Positions 1 through 9,082 of a stretch of 64,000 bases of DNA are shown one piece after another (the stretch's first letter is position 1; every line of letters begins with the position of its first letter). The DNA comes from VXYL01 sp963422285 (lineage in GTDB: Bacteria; Pseudomonadota; Gammaproteobacteria; Pseudomonadales; Azotimanducaceae). The stretch is taken from NCBI GenBank assembly GCA_963422285.2, contig OY729419.2, positions 682,001 through 746,000 of the forward strand. Direction: 5' to 3'. A program made the translations under genes and the position numbers. Below the pieces are notes generated by a model, which ran no database searches, was not told where the DNA came from, and saw nothing but the letters and a program-made list of their open reading frames with translations.

Positions 1-1
1 G

Positions 2-847
2 GCGATGATCCTGGGCGCGACTACGCTCTTGGAGCGCTACCCGGACTACGCGAAATGGGGGCCGCTGCTCATGTCCCTCGATTTCCACAACGAGCCGGGC
101 GCCAGCCCGGAGATCGAGGACATTCTGGCGCGGCTGGCAGAAGGTCGCGACGATCCGTTAACGGCCGCAACGGCCCGCTACTACGTGGCGTCGCGCTCGA
201 TGCGGCAAGCCAACGCCATCTCGACCCCGGCCGAGCAACGCTCGACCTACCGAAGAAAGGCGCTGGCAATGTTGGAAGGTCTGAGCGAGGGGGTCGAGGA
301 CCAGGAACTGGTTCGCCGTCGGCGCTTCCTTGACGACGGTACGCCGATTTCGTTTCAGACCATGGCCGAAGCCGAGGAGGACCTGCTCCATACCCTGAAT
401 TTCGTGTCCGTAGGCACCAGCATTCCCGATGTTTCGGCAGACCGCCGCGATGGTACCGAAGAACGGGTGTCGGCCTACCGCGGGCAGACCGTGCTGCTGG
501 ACTTCTGGGCGACCTGGTGCGGCCCATGCGTCGCTTCGCTGCCCAAACTGCGTTCCCTGGTGGACGAACTGCCGGCCCATCGCTTCGAGATCCTCTCCAT
601 CAGCGTCGACGAGAAGCTGTCCACCGTCACCGAGTTCCAGGCCGACGAACCCATGCCCTGGGCCAACTGGCACATTGGACCAAGCAGTTCCATCCTCAAG
701 ACTTGGGCTGTTCGCGGATACCCCACCTACATTCTCATCGATGCCGAGGGCACTATCCTTGCTCGCCAGCACGACTTGAGCGAACCGTTCGTGACGCTGA
801 TCAAAACCACCGCGGGCGGTGCGGACCGATCCGCGGCGTCTAGCTGA
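2..847 (+). CDS. TlpA-like thioredoxin-fold protein, probably 5'-partial
   Basis: The C-terminal half is a thioredoxin/TlpA domain with the redox motif WATWCGPC (codons near 508-530), followed by a typical SISVDE segment and the cis-Pro loop GYPTYILID. Such domains carry out thiol-disulfide exchange, usually in the periplasm. The N-terminal 140 residues are helical and polar and are not recognised. No signal peptide is visible. The frame is open to the window edge, so the true start probably lies upstream; the first ATG is at position 5. Thioredoxin fold is certain, substrate unknown. Confidence 0.8.
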   Translation, partial: AMILGATTLLERYPDYAKWGPLLMSLDFHNEPGASPEIEDILARLAEGRDDPLTAATARYYVASRSMRQANAISTPAEQRSTYRRKALAMLEGLSEGVEDQELVRRRRFLDDGTPISFQTMAEAEEDLLHTLNFVSVGTSIPDVSADRRDGTEERVSAYRGQTVLLDFWATWCGPCVASLPKLRSLVDELPAHRFEILSISVDEKLSTVTEFQADEPMPWANWHIGPSSSILKTWAVRGYPTYILIDAEGTILARQHDLSEPFVTLIKTTAGGADRSAASS

Positions 848-1089
848 ACATCGGCTGCGGGACCATGAAACGGCTGTAGAGAACGACCCCGGCCCGGTAT
901 GCGCCATACGATCGCCGCGTTGTTGCGCACGGTGGGTATTCCGCCCTTGAAGCAAGGCAGTATCAGGCGAAGTCTCTTGACTCGGCCGCTTGATCGTTCG
1001 CCAAGGGAGATGCGAGACGGCGGTCGACGCACATCCGCTCGAACAACCGTGCAATTGCCTTGCTTGCTTCGCTTTGGAGCACGAACGGA

Positions 1090-1345
1090 AGCGGCGCGTG
1101 GCGGGTGGGAGCATGGAGCCGCGCTTCCACCAGAGCGACTACATCTTCGTCGCCTCGGCCGTAACGGCAGCTCCGTCGTGCGACGCGCCGACACCGGCGG
1201 GCAACCTTAAAGCAGCTCGCCAAGGAAGACGTCCGGTGCTGCCTCAGGGTGCCCAACCCGGACTGGCCCAACCGCATCGCGCAGGCGGACGACCAAGCGA
1301 CCTGCTACCGGAACTGGCTCTATATACAGTATGATTTCTCAATGC
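1090..1345 (+). pseudogene. S24 (LexA-like) repressor-peptidase remnant
   Basis: Three frames must be joined to read a family-like sequence. GGSMEPRFHQSDYIFVA resembles the catalytic-serine region of S24 peptidases. RRADTGGQP sits in a second frame. LKQLAKEDVRCCLRVPNPDW and the tail after it sit in a third frame, where S24 proteins usually have a lysine-bearing strand and then Asn-Pro-x-Trp/Tyr. No intact start or helix-turn-helix region is visible. It lies just upstream of the decayed methyltransferase/nuclease pair, so it could be a former phage-type or RM-associated regulator. The rest of 848-1403 holds no other recognisable feature. Confidence 0.45.
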
Positions 1346-1403
1346 CGGCACGGGGTTGCCCTGGGTCGGAACCCGCGATTCAACATTGCAGGAGAGTACC
1401 GAA

Positions 1404-2342
1404 GTGCAGACCGCGATCCGCTTCAAACCACCCGAACAGAGCCGTTCATTGACCAACTCGTCCACCAGCGCAGCCAGAGGGACCGCGGCGCGGGATGCGC
1501 TGCGAAAACACTTCCAGGAGCGCCTAGTGGTGCGCCAGCAGCTAAACCGGCGGCTGGTGTCCTATCAAGCCAACAAGACACAGCCAGGCCTGCGCTGGTT
1601 TCGGTACAAGGAGGGTTTCTCCGTAGACTTGGTCCAGGATGCTCTGGCGGCGGGAGACGGTCCCGTGCTGGACCCCTTCGCCGGGATCGGCACCACCGTT
1701 TTGGTCGCTGGCGGCGCTCGGCGTCGCGCCACCGGAATCGAGATCATGCCGGTGGGCGCGCGGGCCGCCAAAGCGATCTCATGCGTGGGAAACGCCTTCG
1801 CCCTGGATCGGTTCGAGCAGACGGCGGCCGGGCTGCTGCGGGCACTGGCCGGCAAGGAGGCGGATGCTTCCTTTCGCTTCCCTCATGTGCGAATCACCGA
1901 GCATGCATTTCCAGCCGAGACCGAGGACGCCATCGCCAAGGCGAGAGCGTTCCTCGCGCAGTTGGAGGATCAGCGAATCCGCGCTGTTCTCGATGTCGCC
2001 TGCATGAGCGTCCTGGAGGAAGCGAGCTATACGCGCAAGGACGGACAGTACCTTCGGTGGGACCATCGCTGCGGACGGACGCTGCGCGTACGATCGAAAA
2101 TCCAGGCAATCGAAGCAAGCTACGAAGACCGTGCCGAGCAGTTGGACATCGCCAAGAAAGCTTGGCAGAGGCTGGAAGACGCCGGGATGGATCCACGCTT
2201 GGTCTGCGCCCATCCGGAAGTCTTCAAGGCCATCCCCGATGCTTCGCTCCACTATCGGGGAGTGGCCTTGCTGTCGCGCAAGCGGGTGCAGGAAATCACA
2301 GGCGCCATCGACACTTGGGAGCGTTCGCCTAGGCCCGGGTGA
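1404..2342 (+). pseudogene. Truncated DNA (N4/N6) methyltransferase of a type II RM system
   Basis: Motif I, DPFAGIGTT, lies near residues 90-98 and binds S-adenosylmethionine. The segment SYTRKDGQYLRWD is typical of a subgroup of DNA amino-methyltransferases. The catalytic (D/S)PPY motif IV, expected after the helical region ending near codon 270, is absent; the sequence goes instead to a short unrelated-looking tail. The protein is therefore probably inactive, consistent with a deletion or frameshift. The start is GTG 1404, preceded by GGAGAG at 1391-1396; an upstream TTG at 1356 is in frame but has no ribosome site. The stop overlaps the next gene's GTG in a GTGA. Confidence 0.65.
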
Positions 2343-3001
2343 CCGACAAGAAGGCATTGGAGGTGTGTCGGCTGTACAACGCCGTTATCAGCGCGATCAT
2401 CGTCGCCGACGCGGGATGGGCGCTCGACGACGGCTACCGCAACATCCTCGCCACCATGGACATCACCGAGGATGGCGCGATGCGCAACGTCATCGGCCAG
2501 CAGGCCGAGGCGTCCATCAAGGAACGGATGCTCGAATAGGTGCGCAGCCATGGCCTGCTGATCGAACCCGATGCGGACGATGGCCCTGGCGAATGGGAAC
2601 TGTCAGGCAACGTTCGCATGCTTTTCGGCTCCGAGCCGGATATCGCGTTCGAGAAAGACGGCAGTTTGGCAGTCCTCATCGAGATCAAAGGCGGCAAAGA
2701 TCCGGCCGGTGCGCTGGAACGGCTCGGGGCGATCAAGAAGACCTTCGACGAGGCACCGGCGGACTGCAAGAACTTTCTCGTCGTTGGCATCGTCACCGCA
2801 ACGATGCGCGAGCGACTTGCAGAAATGCACATGGAAGCGCACTTTGCAATCGACCAAGTGCTGGCAGACGTCGGCGCATGGACGAACTTCATGAACGAAA
2901 TTTTCCATCATGGCCTTCGGATCGCACCCGAGGCGAAGTCGCGGACGGATAGCGGCCGCCAGATCGGGTCCGCCCGACTTCGCCCTCCTCCTGCCTCCTG
3001 A
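2339..3001 (+). pseudogene. XcyI-like restriction endonuclease, interrupted by in-frame TAG
   Basis: One reading frame is interrupted only by TAG at 2537-2539. The part after the stop has a PD-(D/E)XK nuclease core: PDIAF followed by VLIEIKGG. Position next to an amino-methyltransferase and resemblance in the EIKGG region suggest an XcyI-type enzyme (family target CCCGGG); this is recalled, not searched. The combined reading is about 220 residues, shorter than XcyI (about 330 residues), so an N-terminal part may also be lost. A CCCGGG hexamer occurs at 2334-2339. Suppression of the amber codon cannot be excluded, but decay is simpler because the partner methyltransferase is also damaged. Confidence 0.55.
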
Positions 3002-3134
3002 TGGGTACGGACATAGCCAGCAATGAGCACCGCGGGCAATTTTGGGTGAGGTCGGGCACCAAGCCACGAGCCTGCCGTTCCAATCGGACGGCACATCGCT
3101 ACACTGGGTGGGTTCTTGATTCCATCGGCGAGAC

Positions 3135-5951
3135 ATGACTGCCTACACCACGACCCTGAACACCACCGACGACGCCCTGGAACGAGTGGGCGGCAAGGGC
3201 CGGTCGCTGGCGCGCATGGCGAACGCCGGCTTCGCCGTGCCCGGCGGCTTCCTGCTGAGCGCCGACGCCTACCGCGGCCACGTGGCGAAACACGGCCTGC
3301 AAACGCGCATTTTGGAGCGGGCGCGGCCGGTCGTGAAGAACTGTACCGCGTCGTTCGAGGAGGGGGCGGATGCCATTCGCCAGCTGTTTGCCGAGCATCC
3401 CATCGGCAACGCCTTGGCGGAAGAGATCCGCGCTGCCTACGAGATGCTGCCGGATGCGCCGGCGGTGGCGGTGCGATCCTCCGCCAACGCCGAAGACCTG
3501 CCCGGACTGTCCTTCGCCGGTCAACAGGAGACGTTTCTGAACGTGCGCGGCGCGGATGCCGTGGCGCAGGCCGTGAAGGACTGCTGGGCGTCGCTGTGGA
3601 CCGCCCGCGCCATCAGCTACCGGCACCAGAACGGCATCGCCCAGGATGCCGTGGCCATGGCCGTAGTGGTGCAGACCATGGTGCCGGCGAAAGTCTCCGG
3701 CATCCTGTTCACGGCCAACCCCGCCACCGGCGAACGTTCGGAGATGATCGTCAACGCCAGCTTCGGGCTCGGCGAGGCGGTGGTGGGCGGACAGGTGACG
3801 CCGGACACCTATGTCCTGGACCGGAACACCCTGGCGGCCAAGGAGACGATCATCGGCGGCAAGGAGCAGCGCATCGTCGCCGACGGCGACAACGGCGTTC
3901 GCATGGAAGCTGTGGCCGAGAACGAGCGTGGTCGTTCGTCCCTGTCCGACGACATGCTGCGAGAACTGGCGCGGACGGCACTGGCCGTCGAACGGCTCTT
4001 CGGCGGCGTGCCCCAGGACATCGAATGGGCCTATGCCAAGGGCAAGCTGCATCTGTTGCAGTCCCGACCCGTCACCAATCTGCCGGTGCAGCCCATCGAA
4101 GTGGAGTGGGTGCCCAAGGCGCCGGCGAAGTATCTGAGCCGTCGGCAGATCGTGGAGAACATGCCGGACCCCATCTGTCCGCTGTTCGAGGAGCTGTATC
4201 TGACCGAGGGCCTGGAATCCACGCGCAAAGAGAAGAGCTTGATGGTCGGCGGCGGCCCGATGTTCGTCACCCTCAACGGCTACGCCTACCAGCGTTTCGA
4301 CTGGCCGCAGTTCTTCGCCAAGGACACCGGCGACAAGCCCAAGGCCATCGGCGATGCCGAGCTCGACAAGGCCGAATACGACGCGGCGATGGAAGAGGCG
4401 GAGCGCGAGATGCAGGAAGCCGCCCGCCAGCGCAAGGCCCAGCAACGCGAATACGCGCACCGCGATCTCGACCTCTTCGCCGCCGACCTGTCCGTCGCCG
4501 ACCGAGCGGCCTTCGATGCTTGGCGGGCCTCCCAGGACGACGATTCGACCTTGGCCGTAACCATGCCGGAGAGCGACAACCCCACCTTCACCGCCTTCAA
4601 CAACACCGCCATCAACGATCGGCAACTCAAGGAGTGGCACGAAGTCACGCGACCGCGGCTGGTGGGCGTCCGAGAGAAGTGGAGCGAAGTCGATCCGGCG
4701 ACGGCAACCGACGAGTTGCTGTTCGAGGGCATCCGCGAAATGGGCATCGAGGAGGGATACTACTGGTCCAGCAACGCAAGCCACACCTTCGGCGTCGCCA
4801 AGTCCACCGACGACCAGTTCCAGTGCTTCCTGCGCGAGACCCTGCCGCAGCATCACTTCATCAGCGGCCAGTTTCTCTCCGGCATCCAATCGAAAGCCAT
4901 GCAGGCCAATGCGGACCTGTTCGCTATCGCCCAGCAGGTTCGGGCCAACGCCGAACTCGCCGAGCTGGTGATCGTGACGCCGGCGAAGTTCCTGATGGAC
5001 GCCTTCAAGAATCGCAACGACAGCCGCGAAGTCCTGGACGCCATCGGCGAGTATCTCGACCGCTACGGTCACCAGGGCTACAGCATGGACTTCGTCGAAC
5101 CCACCCAGGTGGAGGAGCCATCGGCGCTGTTCGCCACCTTGAAGACCATGGTCGCGGATAAGAGCTACCACCCCAAGGACCAGGAGAGCCGTGCCGCCGC
5201 GGTTCGCAAGGAGAAGTTCGCCGAGATCGAAAACGTGCTCGACGGATTGCCGTACTGGCAGTTCCGCTTCCGCCTCTGGTTGGCGCGCCGCTACAACTAT
5301 ATCCGCGAAGAAGTGGCCTTCCACTTCGGCTTCACCTGGTGCGTACTGCGGCCTTTCGCGGCCGAGCTCGGGCGGCGCATGGTGGCGGCAGGCACGTTCC
5401 AGCGCCCGGACGACGCCTACTTCCTGGTGACCAAAGAGATCGAACGTGCCATCGCGGCCCACAGACGCAATGCGGCATTGCCGGAACTCGGCGTACTGGC
5501 GGCCGAGCGGCGCGAACTGCGGGAAGCGCGCAAACGCCACCATCCGCCGGGCACGGTGCCCCAGGAAGCCAGCAGCATCAAGGGCATCGCCTTCAAGGAA
5601 ACCCAGATTAGGAACGACGACGCCAGCGACACCATGCGCGGCTTCCCGGTGAGTTCGGGCCGAGTAACGGCACCTGCCAGCGTGGTGCTGGGGCCGGCGG
5701 AGTTCGACAAGATGGCGCCGGGCTCCATTCTGGTGAGCCCGCTGACCACTCCGGCCTGGACCCAGCTCTTCGCCCACGCCGCGGGTTTGGTAACGGACAT
5801 GGGCAGCATTCTGGCCCATGGCTCCATCGTGGCGCGGGAGTACGGCATCCCGGCAGTGCTCGGCGTCGGCAACGGCACCGTGCGCATCAAGCACGGCCAG
5901 ACCCTCACCATTGACGGCGATGCGGGAACCGTGGTGCTGCACGACGACTAG
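3135..5951 (+). CDS. PEP synthase/rifampicin-phosphotransferase-like dikinase
   Basis: A 938-residue protein. The N-terminal 310 residues form a PPDK/PEP-synthase nucleotide-binding domain (VGGKGRSLARM; VRSSANAEDLPGLSFAGQQE; LQSRPVTNLP). A long alpha-helical middle follows. The C-terminus is a PEP-utiliser swivelling domain with the phospho-histidine region SILAHGSIVAREYGIPAVLG. This order (ATP-grasp, substrate domain, His domain) fits antibiotic or small-molecule dikinases such as rifampicin phosphotransferase better than PEP synthase, which has a C-terminal TIM barrel. It transfers the beta-phosphate of ATP through the His to an unknown acceptor. The ATG at 3135 is the first in this frame. 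It stands alone; the following 146 bp are non-coding. Confidence 0.8.
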   Translation: MTAYTTTLNTTDDALERVGGKGRSLARMANAGFAVPGGFLLSADAYRGHVAKHGLQTRILERARPVVKNCTASFEEGADAIRQLFAEHPIGNALAEEIRAAYEMLPDAPAVAVRSSANAEDLPGLSFAGQQETFLNVRGADAVAQAVKDCWASLWTARAISYRHQNGIAQDAVAMAVVVQTMVPAKVSGILFTANPATGERSEMIVNASFGLGEAVVGGQVTPDTYVLDRNTLAAKETIIGGKEQRIVADGDNGVRMEAVAENERGRSSLSDDMLRELARTALAVERLFGGVPQDIEWAYAKGKLHLLQSRPVTNLPVQPIEVEWVPKAPAKYLSRRQIVENMPDPICPLFEELYLTEGLESTRKEKSLMVGGGPMFVTLNGYAYQRFDWPQFFAKDTGDKPKAIGDAELDKAEYDAAMEEAEREMQEAARQRKAQQREYAHRDLDLFAADLSVADRAAFDAWRASQDDDSTLAVTMPESDNPTFTAFNNTAINDRQLKEWHEVTRPRLVGVREKWSEVDPATATDELLFEGIREMGIEEGYYWSSNASHTFGVAKSTDDQFQCFLRETLPQHHFISGQFLSGIQSKAMQANADLFAIAQQVRANAELAELVIVTPAKFLMDAFKNRNDSREVLDAIGEYLDRYGHQGYSMDFVEPTQVEEPSALFATLKTMVADKSYHPKDQESRAAAVRKEKFAEIENVLDGLPYWQFRFRLWLARRYNYIREEVAFHFGFTWCVLRPFAAELGRRMVAAGTFQRPDDAYFLVTKEIERAIAAHRRNAALPELGVLAAERRELREARKRHHPPGTVPQEASSIKGIAFKETQIRNDDASDTMRGFPVSSGRVTAPASVVLGPAEFDKMAPGSILVSPLTTPAWTQLFAHAAGLVTDMGSILAHGSIVAREYGIPAVLGVGNGTVRIKHGQTLTIDGDAGTVVLHDD

Positions 5952-6097
5952 TCGCGTTGGAAGCGGCAGCCCGCGGCCGTGGCTCGAAGCGATCCACGGG
6001 GCTCCGAAGCCGCCTGCCGCAGGCGGTCTCCAGCACCGACTCGTTCCGAAAACGAGTTCTTGTGGTCGATGGCTTGCGGATCGTCGAGCGTCGTCGG

Positions 6098-6964
6098 CTA
6101 GTCGGTGTCGCGTGACGAGGAATCGAGCCGTGCGAGAAGTTCCGCGAGGCGCGCTTCGGCCTTGCGGCGGGTGACGGCTTCCTTCTCTGCTTGCAACTCG
6201 GCCTTGCGGCGGGCGACGGCTTCCTTCTCTGCTTGTGCCTCGGCCTTGCGGCGGGCGGCGGCTTCCTTCGCGATTCGTGCCTCGGCGCTCCTGAGAGCAT
6301 CCCACGGCGGCAGGAGTTCCTCGCCCGTCGCCGAGTCCCGGAAGCGCAGCTCCCGCCCGCTCCCTTCGTCTACCAGATGCAGGTCCAGCCCCAGGACGCG
6401 GCTGCGGAACGATCCATCCACCCGCGACATGATGGCGTGGTATTCCCCATCCGACGACAGCCGCAGACCCGCCAGACCGTTCTCGAAACGCAGCCCCAGC
6501 GGGTCCAGCATCCAGTACTCCTCGATCCCCAGCGAGGCGTAGAACTCACGCTTCTCGGCCACGTCCTTGCGCCACGTCTCCGGCGAAAGCACCTCCATCA
6601 CGAATGCCGGCGTCGCCGCTTCCTCCCACGGCTTCCATGACTTGCGCCAGTGGCTGCCCGCCCCGAACGCCACCAGCAGGTCCGGTGCCATCGAGTCTCG
6701 CCGGTCGCCCTCCCGGCGGTACATCTGCTTATCCGCGCCGACGTAGGTGTCCGGCCCGAAGCGCCGGCTCAGCACCGTGAGCGCGTAGGTCTCCTGCACC
6801 ACCTGGTGATCTCCCCGGGACACGGTTTTGTCCAGATAGAGGTAGCCGTCTTCGTCGTAGGCTACGAGCCCGGCATCGATCTCAGCGCGGTCGGACGCCA
6901 GCAAAGCGGCGTCAGCAGCGGGGATCGCGGCACGGGGGAAGAGTCGCATAGGGCGTGTGTCCAT
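6098..6964 (-). CDS. Uma2 family endonuclease (DUF820) with repetitive coiled-coil tail
   Basis: The Uma2 PD-(D/E)XK fold is recognisable: MAPDLLVAF supplies the first acidic residue and AFVMEVLSPETWRKDVAEKR the E-x-K-like strand and following helix, then EYWMLDP. Such proteins are abundant in cyanobacteria and some symbionts; their role is unknown (nuclease by fold). The last 70 residues are a charged coiled coil built on a 14-residue repeat (KEAVARRKAELQAE type). The start at 6964 gives MDTRPMRLFP; a second Met (6949) and a longer frame from 7060 are alternatives. A stand-alone gene with no operon partner. Confidence 0.75.
   Translation of the reverse strand: MDTRPMRLFPRAAIPAADAALLASDRAEIDAGLVAYDEDGYLYLDKTVSRGDHQVVQETYALTVLSRRFGPDTYVGADKQMYRREGDRRDSMAPDLLVAFGAGSHWRKSWKPWEEAATPAFVMEVLSPETWRKDVAEKREFYASLGIEEYWMLDPLGLRFENGLAGLRLSSDGEYHAIMSRVDGSFRSRVLGLDLHLVDEGSGRELRFRDSATGEELLPPWDALRSAEARIAKEAAARRKAEAQAEKEAVARRKAELQAEKEAVTRRKAEARLAELLARLDSSSRDTD
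6156..6281 (-). repeat. Three tandem 42-bp repeats in the Uma2 gene
   Basis: Copies begin at 6156, 6198 and 6240 with the shared start tcggccttgcggcggg. Each encodes 14 residues of the coiled-coil tail. Unit length and near-identity suggest copy number can change by slippage. Confidence 0.85.
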
Positions 6965-7310
6965 ATCGGCCTGAACCGTATCACAAGCATGGGGTTTCCG
7001 AAAGCAGGGTGGATTTTCAGGGCAGTCTTGCACACCGAATGCCGCTGCCGTTAGCGACATGCGCCCGCCGAGACGCAGGAAATTCCCACCGCGTCCTGTA
7101 GGAAATAGCCGTAGAACATGCCGGTTCAGCCATTCCGCTAGTCAGTGAAATCCCGCCATGACGGGGTTCCAGCCGCGTTTGGAAAAGCTGCTCGCAGGCT
7201 TCAAGGCAGTTCTCGGCCACGAATCCCTGCTGCGGGAAGCGCCACCGCGACGAGCAGACAGCGTACGGCAACCCGCTGTATCCGTCGAGGACGCCAAGGC
7301 GTCAATCTCG

Positions 7311-7383
7311 CTGCAAGTCCACGAACCGTCGGCATCGCGCATCAGCGTGTCGTGGTCGCCTACGGCCCGAATCCAGCCGGCAA
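7311..7383 (-). pseudogene. Orphan 3' end of an ABC-transporter ATPase gene
   Basis: On the minus strand it reads IRAVGDHDTLMRDADGSW, matching the C-terminus of the ABC exporter subunit ending at 9083 (VRAVGDHETLMRDPRSPY). Similarity covers about 70 bp (compare 9093-9180) and stops abruptly. It probably remains from a duplicated or deleted ABC gene. The remaining part of 6965-7649 outside this and the IS110 remnant has no recognisable gene. Confidence 0.55.
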
Positions 7384-7384
7384 G

Positions 7385-7525
7385 GCAGCGAGGTTCGCCA
7401 ACGACGCGCGGGCTTCGAGGCGCTGACCGCGTGGGTTGGCGAGGACGCGGGCAGCATAGTCTACGAGTCGACGGTGCCGCGGCACCACGACTTCGAGGCG
7501 ACACTGAAGCCGATGCTCGATTTTC
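7385..7525 (+). mobile_element. IS110-family transposase fragment
   Basis: Joining two frames gives RFANDARG then FEALTAWVGEDAGSIVYEST and HHDFEATLKPML. This is the RNase-H-like N-terminal region of IS110-type transposases, in which a Tyr-Glu-Pro-Thr-Gly motif normally follows; here it is YESTVPRHH. A frameshift near 7410 and the missing body make it a dead fragment. No terminal repeats are visible, as expected for this family. Confidence 0.5.
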
Positions 7526-7649
7526 GGCCTCAATCGCTTGTCTGCGACTTTAAAACCGCCCTATTGAATCCGAACGGCCACTTCCGCAGGTGCTCGCAGT
7601 CGAAGCAGAATGAGCGGCAACGTACCGTCTGCGCAACGGTGTCGACCCT

Positions 7650-8930
7650 ATGCCCGACAGTGCTTCCATCCCATCGCCCGATGCAAAGCTGAACTTGGAC
7701 CTCATCGACCGCGTGATCGGCGGCGATGAACGAAGCGCTCCCCTCGTGTTCGCCGGACGCGACATGGAACGCGAGCTGCTGCATACGATCTGGGGGCAGG
7801 TCCGGCAAGGTACCGCGCCGGGGGTCGTGCTCATCACGGGGCCGCCAGGGGTGGGCAAAACGTCGCTGATGCGAAAATTCAACGACGAAGTACGAGACAG
7901 GATACCAACAGACGGGCCGACGGATTGTGTTGTCCCGATGGCAGACGCCGCCACGACGCTGGCGAACAACACGACTTTGGCCACTGCCATAGCCGATGAA
8001 GTCAATCCGACCTTCGAGCGCGTCTCGGGGAGCAGCACGGAACGCTCGGTAGGCGGGAACATCAAGAACTTGAGCGGGACGACGAAGTCGCAAACCAAGT
8101 CGGTTGCTCCCGGCGACGAATTACTGGGGCAGGCTCTGCTCAGGCGAGGGGGCGACGCCAAGCGCCCCATGCTGCTGCTGTTCGACGAAGGACAGAAAAT
8201 CCACCAGCACAAGGATACCGGAGACCTGCTGTCGGTGCTGCACCAGGGCATCGTCCTGCCGAGAGCGATGATCGTGTTCGGCGGAACGCCGTATCTGCCA
8301 CGCACACTGGCTCGGTCCGGTATATCCCGACTCGGCACCGGGCGCTTGATGGTGCCGTCTCCCATCGACGCCGCTCAAATCGTCGATTCCCTGCACGACG
8401 CGGCGATGAGGATGGGATTGGACGACAGCACGAGCAGAACGCTTGCAAAGGGGCTGGCTCCGCTGACCGACCGCTTTGCCGCGCACATTACGGCGGCGGA
8501 AATCGGCATAGCGGCGACACTCAAGGAAACCGAAGGCGATCTCCCGTCGGAGCAGATCTTGCTGGACGCATCGAGACGAGCGGTTTTCGACCGGAAGATC
8601 ATGTTCTACAACATGAAGATGGCGGCCGTCGAATGCGACGCGGAGTTCTTGGCATTGATCGCGCATATCGCGCCTATCGAGGAAGACGCGGCGATGGACG
8701 AGTACGAAGCCTACCGCAAGCGGATCGGCAGGCCGCTCGGTCAACGATCCATTCCGGTCGAACGACAGATGGAGAACGCGCTGGCCGCAGGCTGCGTTGA
8801 GGAAACGGAAGACGGCCGCCACATTCGAGTCGCCATTCCTTCATTCACGGAACATCTGCGCCGGAACGTGGACATGCCAGACCTTGATTGGGCGTCAAGA
8901 CGGCAGCAACCGGCGAGAACTGCCAGCTGA
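7650..8930 (+). CDS. AAA (Orc1/STAND-like) ATP-binding protein
   Basis: Walker A GPPGVGKTS is near residues 64-72 and Walker B MLLLFDEGQ near 175, followed by a Sensor-like segment (MIVFGGTPYL) and an all-helical lid. The architecture resembles Orc1/Cdc6- or STAND-type ATPases such as those with TniB/MNS-like domains. The C-terminal 60 residues may form a winged helix. It starts at ATG 7650 after IS110 debris and has no operon partner. ORF-like ATPases of this type occur in phage defence and mobile elements, but the function here is unknown. No damage is visible. Confidence 0.65.
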   Translation: MPDSASIPSPDAKLNLDLIDRVIGGDERSAPLVFAGRDMERELLHTIWGQVRQGTAPGVVLITGPPGVGKTSLMRKFNDEVRDRIPTDGPTDCVVPMADAATTLANNTTLATAIADEVNPTFERVSGSSTERSVGGNIKNLSGTTKSQTKSVAPGDELLGQALLRRGGDAKRPMLLLFDEGQKIHQHKDTGDLLSVLHQGIVLPRAMIVFGGTPYLPRTLARSGISRLGTGRLMVPSPIDAAQIVDSLHDAAMRMGLDDSTSRTLAKGLAPLTDRFAAHITAAEIGIAATLKETEGDLPSEQILLDASRRAVFDRKIMFYNMKMAAVECDAEFLALIAHIAPIEEDAAMDEYEAYRKRIGRPLGQRSIPVERQMENALAAGCVEETEDGRHIRVAIPSFTEHLRRNVDMPDLDWASRRQQPARTAS

Positions 8931-9082
8931 GGTCGATTCGCTCGTCGTTCGGGCACGTCAGCCTTCGCTCACGGCGGAAGTGCGTCTGTCCGTGCCGAGT
9001 GCCGCCGGATACACGTCCTCGATGGTGACCGTGACGATTTCGCTGCGAGGCGATGTGGCCGCAAGGGAGCGCCGGCTGCCAT

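Noticed and set aside
3099..6305. A 1068-codon open frame on the minus strand
   Set aside because: Antisense of the dikinase gene at 3135, with low-complexity Arg/His/Gly composition.
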